Assembly (NCBI RefSeq): GCF_003939025.1
Contig: NZ_RQIH01000001.1
Coordinates: forward strand, 124,001 to 188,000
Length of the DNA: 64,000 nucleotides
Reading direction: 5' to 3'
Source: Rhizobium sophoriradicis
Lineage (GTDB): Bacteria > Pseudomonadota > Alphaproteobacteria > Rhizobiales > Rhizobiaceae
Numbering within the stretch: position 1 is the first letter of the stretch; every line of letters starts with the position of its first letter. Shown piece by piece: positions 18,558 to 26,962 of this stretch. Both the position numbers and the translations under genes were made by a program. The notes below the pieces were generated by a model that had not been told where the DNA came from, did no database searches, and saw only the letters and a program-made list of their open reading frames with translations.

Positions 18558-19399
18558 CGTTCATCCTCCCCGAACGACAGCCACTCGGCGAGCAGCGAAT
18601 TGACGATATCAGGCGCGGTCAGGTTCACCATGTGACGATGGCCTTCGACGATGCGGACCCAGCCCTTGGGCGCAAGCGCCGCCATCTGCTCCGCCATCAG
18701 AGGCGTCGAGTTTGGATCGTCGGACCCCGTCAGGAACAAGGCCGGACCCGCCACGTCTTTCCAGCAATCGGCATAGGTCTCGTCTCCGCCGGCAAAAGCG
18801 GCGTAAGCGACCGCGTAGCCTTCCGGATCGACGAGGCTCAGCCATTTCCGCGTCAGTTCGCGGGCAACGACGCTGTCTGCATCATCGCCGAACCAGCGAG
18901 CCAGGGGACCTTCCTTGTCCACGCCCGTCACCGGGATGGCCGCGGCCCGTGCGAGCACGGCAGCCTTTGCTTGCTGGTCGCGCCTGTAGACGCCGTTGAG
19001 GTAAGCGACACGGCTGATCCGTTCGCCGAACGTCGCCGCCGCCCCTCCCGATACCAGCGCACCCATGGAATGGCCGGCAACATTCACCCTACCGATCGCC
19101 ATTTCGTCGAGAAACCGCCCGAACCAGGCGACGAACTCCTCAAGACGGCTGCCCGCCGGCAGCTTTGCGCTCTCACCATGTCCCGGCATGTCGACGGCGA
19201 TGACGCGATGGCCGGCCGACAAAAAGGCGATCTGCGGCGCCCAGGCCTCGAGCCGCATGCCGACACCATGAATGAGGACCAGCGGCTCACCGCTGCCGGC
19301 CTCGTGATAGGCCGTTCCGCTTACCGTCTTCTTTCGGGGCAAGTCACCGGCGCCGCCCTTTGCTGCAGCGGCGCCTGAGATCGATCCGGCTGTCAGCAT
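18554..19399 (-). CDS. Alpha/beta hydrolase
   Basis: A 281-residue alpha/beta-fold hydrolase. The oxyanion region is LIHGVGMRLEAW, the nucleophile elbow GHSMGA is at about residues 107-112 and the likely catalytic His is in EGHRHMVN near 260. It may hydrolyse the amide, ester or C-C bond of a ring-cleavage product, as alpha/beta hydrolases do in other two-component oxygenase operons. ATG 19399 was chosen because AAGGGTGGG precedes it; a GTG 12 bases upstream is also possible. It overlaps the flavin reductase by four bases. Confidence 0.85.
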   Translation of the reverse strand: MLTAGSISGAAAAKGGAGDLPRKKTVSGTAYHEAGSGEPLVLIHGVGMRLEAWAPQIAFLSAGHRVIAVDMPGHGESAKLPAGSRLEEFVAWFGRFLDEMAIGRVNVAGHSMGALVSGGAAATFGERISRVAYLNGVYRRDQQAKAAVLARAAAIPVTGVDKEGPLARWFGDDADSVVARELTRKWLSLVDPEGYAVAYAAFAGGDETYADCWKDVAGPALFLTGSDDPNSTPLMAEQMAALAPKGWVRIVEGHRHMVNLTAPDIVNSLLAEWLSFGEDER

Positions 19400-19415
19400 C
19401 TCAGCGCCCACCCTT

Positions 19416-20018
19416 TCAAACGCCCGCAGGGTTGGCGACGTCCTGCCCGAGATCTTTCAGATCCTGGTAGCGGTCGCCGATGCGGTGATGAGGACGCCCG
19501 CCCACCGAAGCGCCAAGCGCCACGACGATCTCATCGGCGGCAGGTGCATCGGGGATCGAGGTCTGGATTGTGAGATAGTGCGAGCGGCGGCCTTCATCGT
19601 TCTTGTCCATCAGCGGGATCATGATCGGCGCATTGGCGCCGCCGCGGGTGTTGCAGAAGGCGAGATAGGATTTGGCGCCGACGGCGTGGCGATAAAAATT
19701 GCCGAAGCGCAGTGTGTGGATGAGCGCGGAGGCATGTTCGATCTCACCGTCCAGGCCGACCACGGCGGCCTTGCCGTAACCTTCAACCGCATCGCCGGAC
19801 CCGACCGCATCGATGATCATCTTGGTCAGCAATTCGCCGAGAACCGGAGCACCCGCATGGATTTCGGGCTTGAGATCTTCGACAAAGCCGCGGCCCGCCC
19901 AAGGGTTCTTCACCACCGCGAAGGCAGTAATCAGCTTCAGCGGCACCGCTGCGGCCTTGCCGCCTTCGATCAGCGTCGTTTCGATCTGCAGTCCCGTCTT
20001 GCGAATTTGGATGGCCAT
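19416..20018 (-). CDS. AA_synth (DUF1185) family protein
   Basis: A 200-residue protein of the so-called amino acid synthesis family (PF06684), with segments AVVKNPWAGRGFVEDLKPEI and GLDGEIEHASALIHTLRFGN. The family name is historical and no reaction is firmly established. ATG 20018 has GAGGTG upstream; another ATG lies 12 bases earlier. It is the first gene of the 11-gene operon, downstream of the palindrome at 20043-20062. Confidence 0.82.
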   Translation of the reverse strand: MAIQIRKTGLQIETTLIEGGKAAAVPLKLITAFAVVKNPWAGRGFVEDLKPEIHAGAPVLGELLTKMIIDAVGSGDAVEGYGKAAVVGLDGEIEHASALIHTLRFGNFYRHAVGAKSYLAFCNTRGGANAPIMIPLMDKNDEGRRSHYLTIQTSIPDAPAADEIVVALGASVGGRPHHRIGDRYQDLKDLGQDVANPAGV

Positions 20019-20042
20019 GGAACACCTCATTTCTCTATTTTG

Positions 20043-20062
20043 TATTATGGTATACCATAATA
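20043..20062. promoter_or_regulatory. Perfect 20-bp palindrome, probable GntR (FCD) operator
   Basis: TATTATGGTATACCATAATA is identical to its reverse complement. It lies 25 bp upstream of the first gene of the 11-gene operon. Close variants occur at 20237-20256 and 23454-23473, the latter in front of the GntR gene, so this is the likely binding site of that regulator. Confidence 0.75.
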
Positions 20063-20870
20063 TCTCGGTGTCAAGTTTGTTTCTGCGTTGGCGCAGTTGA
20101 GTTCGATCCTCGAAAACTCCCAATTGGCAGGGCTCCTGAACGCTCGGAAGCGCGTTCATTTGTCGTGTCGCTTGGAGCCAGTCGGCAACCGCCTCCCCAG
20201 CAATGCGGCACCCGGTCCATATTCGCCTATATTACTGATTATGGCATACCATCACATCGAGCGAAGACGGATGTCAAGCTAGAGCGGGCGCTGGTCGTGG
20301 AACGGGCGAAAGTCGGGCTCAAGCGGCTCGTGCGACCCTTTAAGATGACACCGCCTGCGCCTTGGCCCCGCTGCAATAGGCCTGCCGGCGACGAGGGTCG
20401 TCAATCGTTACGAAGACCTCGGCGTGACCAGGCAAACGCTGTCTAGATTGGCCCAAAAACGCGAATTTCGAGCCTGTTAAAAAATGCTCGCCCGTCACTA
20501 GCGTGGAGTTTGAGTCATGCGGGACAGAGAACTTCGCGCCTTCTCCGGCCGCTCCCGACCCGGGGCGAACTGAAGTCGTCAGTGTCAACGGCAGGTTTGC
20601 GCCCTCTCGGGCCGTTATCTACGCTGCGGAAGTTCTTGAGCGCGCGATCTGCTCAGTCGCCGTAAGGTCGGCATTGAGGCAACGATCCAGCACATTGCCA
20701 CAGCTTCCTCATTCAAATAGCGGCTTCTCGCGATGGCCATGCTCCGCCTACAAACTCGGCATGGATTACGAGAGATCGCGCCTAGCATCAACGCGTGCTC
20801 CGACGAAACGCCGCTTGTTCCTATGACGGCCGAAGGCGACATCGATTGGCCATTCGGCCCAGACTTCGTA
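20063..20870. other. Gene-free stretch with one further operator copy
   Basis: About 800 bases between the operon promoter and the TetR gene. Only short open frames occur, with no recognisable family and no good ribosome-binding sites. A second copy of the GntR-type palindrome is at 20237-20256. The remainder may be decayed sequence left when the TetR/SDR pair was inserted; no insertion-sequence ends were found. Confidence 0.5.
20237..20256. promoter_or_regulatory. Second GntR-type operator copy
   Basis: GATTATGGCATACCATCACA shares the ATTATGG-NN-TACCAT core with the perfect palindrome 194 bp away. Confidence 0.6.
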
Positions 20871-21491
20871 TCACGTAGCTAAGCGCTGCGGGGTTGCCAG
20901 CCCTTCCACCAGAGTGGCAAGGGCTGCCTCCAGCGGTGCAGATCCGACCTTTTCCGGCACCAGAAGTCCATCGATTGCGAGCATGGTGATGCCGTGAATG
21001 AGCGCCCATGCGGCCGCGGCCTGTCCCCTGACTGGCCGCTTGCGAATGCTCCCTGTAGCCTGACCGCGCCCGAGCATTTCAAGCACTACGTCGAATACCG
21101 CGAGTGCCCTTTCGTCGAGATGCATCCCTACGGCCTGTCCCTCCTCCGCGCTGAACATCAAACGATATAAGGCCGGGTTATCGGTTCCGAACGCGACATA
21201 TGCACGAGATATCGGAGTAATTTCCTCGATCAGAGATGGTGGTGCTTCGGGTTTCGCCTGCGCCAGTGCCTCGCGCAGACGGTCAAAACCTATCAAGGCG
21301 AGTTCGACAAGCAGAGCAGTTTTATCCGAGAAGTGCTTGTAGGGCGCGGCGTGGCTGACGCCAGCCCGGCGAGCGACTTCGCGCAACGTAAACTGCCAGT
21401 TCTTGTCATCTCGGAGCATGTTCAGCGCAGTTTCAATAATCGTGCGGCGGAGATCACCGTGATGATAGGGGCGGTTTTGGACGTCTGTCAT
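20871..21491 (-). CDS. TetR-family transcriptional regulator
   Basis: A 206-residue repressor. The HTH is at about residues 34-56 (FTLREVARRAGVSHAAPYKHF), which with HHGDLRRTIIETAL at the start marks the TetR subgroup with a WHG-type C-terminal domain (YVAFGTDNPALYRLMFS). ATG 21491 was chosen because it gives the normal short N-terminal arm; the open frame continues 82 codons upstream without similarity. It is divergent from the SDR gene at 21757 and presumably controls it. Confidence 0.88.
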   Translation of the reverse strand: MTDVQNRPYHHGDLRRTIIETALNMLRDDKNWQFTLREVARRAGVSHAAPYKHFSDKTALLVELALIGFDRLREALAQAKPEAPPSLIEEITPISRAYVAFGTDNPALYRLMFSAEEGQAVGMHLDERALAVFDVVLEMLGRGQATGSIRKRPVRGQAAAAWALIHGITMLAIDGLLVPEKVGSAPLEAALATLVEGLATPQRLAT

Positions 21492-21517
21492 GGCGATAAA
21501 GTTTCTCGTGGATACAT

Positions 21518-21534
21518 TGTTGACAGTGGCTACA
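21518..21534. promoter_or_regulatory. Candidate TetR operator
   Basis: TGTTGACAGTGGCTACA is an imperfect palindrome (TGTxGxCA-G-TGxCxACA) 26 bp upstream of the TetR start, in the divergent region with the SDR gene. TetR-type repressors usually bind such sites; this one is a prediction from symmetry only. Confidence 0.4.
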
Positions 21535-21756
21535 TTGCCGCCTATATAGACCTCAATGTTTCTTTTGTCTACATCGGAGTTTGTCATGAACGCTATAGCG
21601 AAAATTCCCGGCGAGCAGGCACGGTGGAAGATCGTGAAACACTCACCGGACGCATCTTGAGCGTCCTGCTCCGGTGAAGGATCGATTCTGCACGGGCGAA
21701 AAAGGCCGACATCTGTCAGCTCCGCCGAAACAGCCACGCAATTGAAAGGAAATCAG

Positions 21757-22587
21757 ATGCAACACGTTGCCAACGCGGAAACGCAAACCTTCATAGGAAA
21801 ATTGAACGGTGCCGCAGCGAAGCGGGCCCTGATCACCGGTGCCTCCAGTGGCATGGGTCTCGAATATGCGGAACTCTTGGCAGCGCAGAAGGTAAATCTC
21901 GTGCTCGCCGCCCGGCGGAGGGAGCCGATGGAGAAGCTCGCCATAGAGCTTCGACAGAAATATGGTGTCGAGATCGTTGTTGAACCGATCGATCTTGCAG
22001 TCCCTGGTGCTGCCGCTCGCTTGAAAAGCAGTCTGGACGATAAGTCGCTGCAGATCGATATTCTGGTGAACAATGCCGGGTATGGGTTGCATGGGGACTT
22101 TCTGGACACCCCGCTGGAGCGCACGACCGATATGATACAGCTCAACATCACGGCGGTAACGGAACTGAGCTTTATCTTCGGACAGGATATGGCAACCCGC
22201 GGGTCAGGACAGATACTTCTCATAGCGAGCATCCTGGCATTCCAACCCGTCCCTGGTTTTTCTGCCTATGCAGCAACGAAGTCTTACGTGCTGTCTTTTG
22301 GAGAAGCTTTGTACGACGAACTCAGCCCTCGAGGCGTGACCGTCACCTGCCTTTGCCCAGGACACACCGAAACCGGATTCGATTCAGCCGCCAGCGCCCC
22401 TGTCTCGCGCATGCTGCGTATTCTGACGATGAAGCCCCGTCCGGTCGCCGAAAGCGGTCTCCGCGCGCTGTCACAGGGCAAGGCCTCCGTAGTTGCCGGG
22501 TTCATGAACAAGATAATTATATTTTCAAATCGCCTGACCCCGCGTTCGATGCAGCGAGCCGTCATGAAAAGCGTTACGGGGGGATAG
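21757..22587 (+). CDS. Short-chain dehydrogenase/reductase
   Basis: A 276-residue classical SDR. The cofactor motif is TGASSGMG (about residues 30-37), the structural NNAG motif is present in VNNAGYGLHG, and the catalytic pair is YAATK. The substrate is not identifiable; similar enzymes paired with TetR regulators often act on hydrophobic or aldehyde compounds. ATG 21757 has GAAAGGA 5-11 bases upstream; a TTG 15 bases earlier was rejected. Confidence 0.88.
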   Translation: MQHVANAETQTFIGKLNGAAAKRALITGASSGMGLEYAELLAAQKVNLVLAARRREPMEKLAIELRQKYGVEIVVEPIDLAVPGAAARLKSSLDDKSLQIDILVNNAGYGLHGDFLDTPLERTTDMIQLNITAVTELSFIFGQDMATRGSGQILLIASILAFQPVPGFSAYAATKSYVLSFGEALYDELSPRGVTVTCLCPGHTETGFDSAASAPVSRMLRILTMKPRPVAESGLRALSQGKASVVAGFMNKIIIFSNRLTPRSMQRAVMKSVTGG

Positions 22588-22599
22588 AGTTGCAGTCGA

Positions 22600-22625
22600 C
22601 CGGCGACGGAAACGTCCGTTGCCGG
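22600..22625. terminator. Hairpin between convergent SDR and GntR genes
   Basis: CCGGCGACGGA (22600-22610), loop AACG, TCCGTTGCCGG (22615-22625) form an 11-bp stem with one G-T pair, just after the SDR stop at 22587 and before the end of the GntR gene at 22691. There is no U tract. Confidence 0.5.
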
Positions 22626-22690
22626 CCGATCTAGCTTGCCGGCGGTCGCCCAGCGGTCGTTAGCGAATTGAATGAGACGCGTTTAAGGAA

Positions 22691-23386
22691 TTATTCAGCA
22701 GGTTTCTGGGCGGACAGTACCGCTTCGGCAATTGCGCTGGCGGCTGCGACATGATCCATCGCCGCCTGCTGGGCTCCCTCACCGTCGCCGCGGCGGATAG
22801 CGTCGACGATCTTCGACATCTGTGCCGGCCCTTCGATGCCGCGCCGTTCCGTCTTGATCGTCATCGAGCGCAGATGGTTGATGCGTACGGTAAGCAGGTT
22901 GACGACACCCCAGGCGACATGCCGGTCGACCATGGTGAACAGCGTTTGATAGAAGGAAGAAGTATTGGTCAGCACGCCCGCCATATCGTTGTCGCGATAG
23001 CTGTTGCGGATTGCGCTCAGGGATTCCTCGAGCGCGGCGACGATCTCGGGGCTGCCGCGTTCTGCGCAGAGCCGCGCCGCCATGCCTTCGAGCGCACCGC
23101 GGATTTCATAGATCTGTTTGGCTTCCTCGATATCCAGCTGGGCGACGATCGGTCCCTTGTTCGGCAGATTGGCGACCAGCCCTTCCGATTCCAGATGTCT
23201 GAGAACCTCGCGCACGACCGTCCGGCTGACGCCGAGCTGGGCGCAGAGGTCGCGCTCAACAAGCCGGTCTCCCGGACGGAAATATCCGTTGACGATGGCC
23301 TCGCGGACCTTGTCGAGCGCCAGTTCTCGCAGGGTCTTCGCAGGACGCTCGACCCTGATTGCTGCGTCCTTCAGAGCACCGCTCAT
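22691..23386 (-). CDS. GntR-family regulator, FCD subfamily
   Basis: A 231-residue regulator. The winged HTH (VNGYFRPGDRLVERDLCAQL and SRTVVREVLRHLESEGLV) is followed by an all-helical FCD domain starting near IYEIRGALEGMAARL, where metal-binding His/Asp residues respond to a small carboxylate or amino-acid-like effector. ATG 23386 has TGAGGT upstream; the frame extends 12 codons further without support. The shared palindromes at 20043, 20237 and 23454 suggest that it controls itself and the 11-gene operon. Confidence 0.9.
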   Translation of the reverse strand: MSGALKDAAIRVERPAKTLRELALDKVREAIVNGYFRPGDRLVERDLCAQLGVSRTVVREVLRHLESEGLVANLPNKGPIVAQLDIEEAKQIYEIRGALEGMAARLCAERGSPEIVAALEESLSAIRNSYRDNDMAGVLTNTSSFYQTLFTMVDRHVAWGVVNLLTVRINHLRSMTIKTERRGIEGPAQMSKIVDAIRRGDGEGAQQAAMDHVAAASAIAEAVLSAQKPAE

Positions 23387-23453
23387 GCTGTACCTCAGTG
23401 TTGGATGACTTCGCCGGCTCAAGCTTTGCTGCGGCAGCCGAATTCAGGAATCG

Positions 23454-23473
23454 TATTATGGCCTACCAAATAC
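23454..23473. promoter_or_regulatory. GntR-type operator in front of the GntR gene
   Basis: TATTATGGCCTACCAAATAC repeats the left arm TATTATGG and the TACCA of the perfect palindrome at 20043-20062, in the promoter region of the GntR gene. This suggests autoregulation. Confidence 0.6.
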
Positions 23474-23530
23474 TGTAGCTGTCGGAGGCCAGCAATTCAA
23501 CAGCACCGTGCCGGTCCCAAGTTTGTCAGC

Positions 23531-24901
23531 CTAAGCGCCGGAGGCGGGCCTCGCTTTGACGATCTCTTCGGCTACAGCCTTCGCCTGCACCCGGATGTCC
23601 GGGACGGCGGTGATCTCCCAGAATTGTCCCGCCGTCAAGGCGCCGACGGCAAAGAGCCGCGCGGGCGAGATCCGGGACGGAGCCGTCACTTCTGAAGCCG
23701 CATCCACCTGGATGCCGAGGCCGAGAGGATCGGGGACGATCAGCTGAAAGCGGCTCATTTCCTTCAGAAGCGGCGAATGGCTGATCCCGGCGCGCTCCAT
23801 TCCCGTGCAGTTGACCAGCCAGTCCGCCTTGATCTCGGCGATCTCACGCTTGGCCCTGACCCTGTAGCCGGCAATGAGCCTGCCTTCCCTGGCCTCGAGC
23901 GATTTCAGGAAGCCCGCGTGGAAGCGAACGATTCCGTCCGAGACCAATTTCTCAAAGCCGGCGAACACGTCGGGCGCGACCCGGTGCCGGTGGATATTCC
24001 ACCAGGGAAGCGCATGCCTGAGGAATCGTGCCCGCTCCTCGTGCGAAAGCCGCTGCCAGAGAGCCTGCGTGACCGGCCTCAGGCCGTCCATCACGCTCCG
24101 CCAGTCGGCGACCTCCCTGCTCTTTTCCCGCAGGCTCTTCAACAGACCGCTGATCGTGCCGGGAAGCGTGTGAGCGTCGATCGGCAGGGGCGCCGGCGGC
24201 GTCCTTGCATGGCCGAGCGGTGCCAGGCCGCGCCGCGAAAGCACGTCGATCCTGCCTCTGTGGCCATGGGCGCGAAGTGCCAGAACCTGATCGATCATCG
24301 TCAGGCCGGAACCGAGAATACAGACCGCATCGGATGGTGCGACACGCCTCAGCCATGAAAGCCGCCACGGGTTCTCGACGATCCGCGATCGCAAAAATGG
24401 CGGGATGCCTGACGGATCGACCGGAAGGTTCGCGTTTCCGACGCCAAGACAGAGCACCACATTCTTTCCGGCAATCTCGTCGCCATTGCCGAGATGGAAG
24501 GCGAGCGTGCTGGTGTAGCGCTCCACGCATCCGGCCGCCTTGGCCCTGATGAAGTCGACCCGGCATCGGCCATCCCGCTTTCGAAGCAGCCGCGCAAGCG
24601 TATCCCTGACATAAAGGCCGTAATCGCTGCGCGAGGCGAAATCGCCGGCCTGCATAGGGCGTCCATGGGCTTTCAGCCAGTCAACGAAATCATCAGGGTG
24701 ATGGGGCAGCAGGCTCATGCGGCCGGCGGGAACGTTGAGGCGATGGAGGTAGAGCTCTGTCCTATATGCCGTCCCGCGTCCGAATCCGGCATCGTCGCCG
24801 ACGACCGCAATCTTCGCTGAAGCGGGAAGCAGCTCGACGAGATTGCAGGTCACAGCGATCGCTGAAAAGCCGGAACCGACGACGATCACATCGTATGTCA
24901 A
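23531..24901 (-). CDS. FAD/NAD(P)-binding protein (NAD_binding_9 type)
   Basis: A 456-residue protein whose N-terminus VIVVGSGFSAIAVTCNL is a dinucleotide-binding Rossmann motif, followed by FGRGTAYRTELYLHRLNVPA, typical of the FAD-NAD(P)-binding family related to HI0933/ornithine-monooxygenase-like proteins. A second nucleotide motif (AVCILGSGLTMIDQVLAL) lies near residue 190. No reaction is established. The start codon is TTG 24901, supported by GGGAG 7-8 bases upstream. It is divergent from tauABC, hinting at a role in sulfonate use. Confidence 0.8.
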   Translation of the reverse strand: MTYDVIVVGSGFSAIAVTCNLVELLPASAKIAVVGDDAGFGRGTAYRTELYLHRLNVPAGRMSLLPHHPDDFVDWLKAHGRPMQAGDFASRSDYGLYVRDTLARLLRKRDGRCRVDFIRAKAAGCVERYTSTLAFHLGNGDEIAGKNVVLCLGVGNANLPVDPSGIPPFLRSRIVENPWRLSWLRRVAPSDAVCILGSGLTMIDQVLALRAHGHRGRIDVLSRRGLAPLGHARTPPAPLPIDAHTLPGTISGLLKSLREKSREVADWRSVMDGLRPVTQALWQRLSHEERARFLRHALPWWNIHRHRVAPDVFAGFEKLVSDGIVRFHAGFLKSLEAREGRLIAGYRVRAKREIAEIKADWLVNCTGMERAGISHSPLLKEMSRFQLIVPDPLGLGIQVDAASEVTAPSRISPARLFAVGALTAGQFWEITAVPDIRVQAKAVAEEIVKARPASGA

Positions 24902-24994
24902 CGCATTCTCCCTGAGGCTCGGTAACGCCGCTTCTTGTCACTCGCCGCCACGGAGATGGCACAAGCGGCAGAATCACGGAAACAAATATCTCCA

Positions 24995-25010
24995 TAGTCT
25001 ATAAATATAG
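24995..25010 (+). promoter_or_regulatory. AT-rich promoter element upstream of tauA
   Basis: TAGTCTATAAATATAG, containing the near-palindrome CTATA-AA-TATAG, lies about 95 bp upstream of tauA. Similar TCTATAAA elements precede the FMN reductase gene (30702) and the S-cysteine operon (40536). It may be a -10 region or a sulfur-response site. Confidence 0.35.
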
Positions 25011-25102
25011 TTTGTTATTCCTCCCGCCAGCCCCTTCTCGGCGATTACCCTTTTGCAGGTGAGATCAAGGGGCCGGGTGGCCCTCGAACAAAGGGGCTCA
25101 AG

Positions 25103-26116
25103 ATGAATTTCAGAAATTTGCTTGCCGCAATCGCCGTCGGCGTCGGCACTCTCGCAACGGCGATCGCCGCTGAGGCGGCGGACAAGAAGGTCGTCGTCGG
25201 CTATCAAACCGACGCCCTGCCGTCTTCGGTGGCGATCGCCAACGGCGAATTCGCCAGGGATACCGGATACGACATCGATTTCCGCAGGTTCAATTCAGGC
25301 GCCGAAATCTTTGCCGCCATCGCCTCCGGCGACGTCCAGGTCGGCTATGTCGGCTCCAGCCCGTTTGCGGCTGCGGTATCGCGCGGGCTCGAGGTCAAGG
25401 CCTTCTACCTCGCCTCCATCTCGGGCATCGACGAGGCTCTCGTCGTCCGCAACGGCTCGGGCATCGAAAGCCTGAACGATCTGAAAGGCAAGAAGCTTGC
25501 CGCCGCGCCCGTCTCCACGGACCACTATCAGCTTCTGGCGCTGATCAAATCGCTTGGCCTGACCGAGAAGGACGTCCAGGTCTTCGCAATCCCCCAGCCT
25601 GAGATCGTGGCGAGCTATAACCGCGGCGATATTGACGGCGGTTTCGTCTGGGATCCGGCGCTGACCGAACTCAAGAAGAACGGCAAGGTTCTGGTGACCT
25701 CCAAGGATGTGGCGGACAAGGGTGCGCCGACATTCTCCGCCTGGGTCGCCACCTCGAAGTTCGCGACCGAGAACCCGGAATTCCTGAAGGGCTTCGCCTC
25801 GGTCGTCACCAAATACTATGCGTCCTTCGCCTCGGACAAGGCCGCCTGGGGGCCTGACAGCGACAATGCCAAGTCGCTTGCCAAGCTGCTCGGCGGCACC
25901 GCCGAGCAGCAGGCCTCGGCGCTGAAAAACCTGACGCTGCTTACCCCCGAAGTGCAGGCATCGGACGCCTGGCTCGGCGGCGGCGAAAAGGCCGGCGCCG
26001 GCAAGATCCTCAAGGACACGGCATCGTTCCTGAAGGAACAGGGCAAGGTGTCCGACGTGCTGGCAAATTACGGCGCCTTCGTCACCGCAGACGCGCTTAC
26101 CAGCGTCAGCAACTGA
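25103..26116 (+). CDS. tauA: Taurine/sulfonate ABC transporter binding protein
   Basis: A 337-residue periplasmic binding protein with a signal peptide (cleavage near EAA-DKK, residue 27). The VVVGYQTDALPSSVAIANGE start of the mature chain and DVQVGYVGSSPFAAAVSRGL match TauA proteins, which bind taurine and related alkanesulfonates. AAGGGG precedes ATG 25103. It is the first gene of tauABC; no tauD dioxygenase or taurine dehydrogenase is adjacent, so desulfonation may be done by the FMN-dependent enzymes nearby. Confidence 0.9.
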   Translation: MNFRNLLAAIAVGVGTLATAIAAEAADKKVVVGYQTDALPSSVAIANGEFARDTGYDIDFRRFNSGAEIFAAIASGDVQVGYVGSSPFAAAVSRGLEVKAFYLASISGIDEALVVRNGSGIESLNDLKGKKLAAAPVSTDHYQLLALIKSLGLTEKDVQVFAIPQPEIVASYNRGDIDGGFVWDPALTELKKNGKVLVTSKDVADKGAPTFSAWVATSKFATENPEFLKGFASVVTKYYASFASDKAAWGPDSDNAKSLAKLLGGTAEQQASALKNLTLLTPEVQASDAWLGGGEKAGAGKILKDTASFLKEQGKVSDVLANYGAFVTADALTSVSN

Positions 26117-26124
26117 TCCTCCCC

Positions 26125-26155
26125 GATGCCGGCGCTACACTTTCGCGCCGGCATC
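26125..26155 (+). promoter_or_regulatory. Intercistronic hairpin after tauA
   Basis: GATGCCGGCG (26125-26134) pairs perfectly with CGCCGGCATC (26146-26155). The 10-bp stem sits between the binding-protein and ATPase genes. Confidence 0.6.
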
Positions 26156-26173
26156 GAACCTGCGAGCGGCACT

Positions 26174-26962
26174 ATGCTTAAAGTCGATCATGCCAGCGTT
26201 TTCTTTGCAGCCCGCGACGGGCGGACCGTCCACGCGCTCGATCGCGTTTCCTTCGATATCCCCGAGCGGGGTTTCGTCGTCGCGCTCGGCGCCTCGGGAT
26301 GCGGCAAATCAACCCTTCTCAATGCGATTGCCGGTTTTCTTCCGTTGTCGGATGGCCGGATCACGCTCGATGGCCGCGCCGTCGAACGGCCGGGTGCTGA
26401 TCGCGGCGTCGTCTTTCAGAAAGATTCGCTGCTACCCTGGAAATCGGTGACTGACAATGTCGCGCTCGGCCTGAAATTTGCCGGCGTCAACCGCAAGGAG
26501 CGGCAATCGCGCGCGCTCGAGCTGCTGCGGCTCGTCGGTCTCGACGAATTCGCCAATGCGTTTCCCTATGAGCTGTCGGGCGGCATGCGCCAGCGGGTCG
26601 GTATCGCCCGGGCGCTTGCGACCAATCCGGCTATTCTGCTGATGGACGAGCCTTTCGGCGCGCTCGACAGCCTGACCCGCGAACAGATGCAGGAACTGCT
26701 GGTTTCCGTCTGGAACAAGACGGCGAAGAAGGTTTTCTTCATCACCCATTCGATCGAAGAGGCGCTGTTTCTCGGCACGCAGGTGCTCGTCATGTCGCCT
26801 CGGCCGGGGCGCGTCGTTGCCCGCTTCGATCTCGATTTTATCAGACGCTTCGCCGAAACCGGCGACGCACGATCGATCAAGGCCTCGCCGCAATTTGCCG
26901 AGCTGCGTGAGGAGATCCGCGCCATTCTCCACAGCAGCGAAGATTTGAGGAGCGCCGCATGA
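26174..26962 (+). CDS. tauB: Taurine/sulfonate ABC transporter ATP-binding protein
   Basis: A 262-residue ATPase: Walker [10 protein letters not shown] (residues 39-47), signature [15 protein letters not shown], Walker [12 protein letters not shown] and H-loop FITHSIEEA, all of the TauB/SsuB type. ATG 26174 (MLKVDHAS) was chosen because it matches the family length; an in-frame ATG at 26126 lies inside the upstream hairpin and has no ribosome-binding site. The 3' end overlaps tauC by four bases. Confidence 0.92.
   Translation: MLKVDHASVFFAARDGRTVHALDRVSFDIPERGFVVALGASGCGKSTLLNAIAGFLPLSDGRITLDGRAVERPGADRGVVFQKDSLLPWKSVTDNVALGLKFAGVNRKERQSRALELLRLVGLDEFANAFPYELSGGMRQRVGIARALATNPAILLMDEPFGALDSLTREQMQELLVSVWNKTAKKVFFITHSIEEALFLGTQVLVMSPRPGRVVARFDLDFIRRFAETGDARSIKASPQFAELREEIRAILHSSEDLRSAA

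Noticed and set aside
20340..20842. Short minus-strand frames in the gene-free stretch
   Set aside because: No ribosome-binding sites and no recognisable sequence. I considered a transposase remnant but could not find catalytic motifs or inverted ends.
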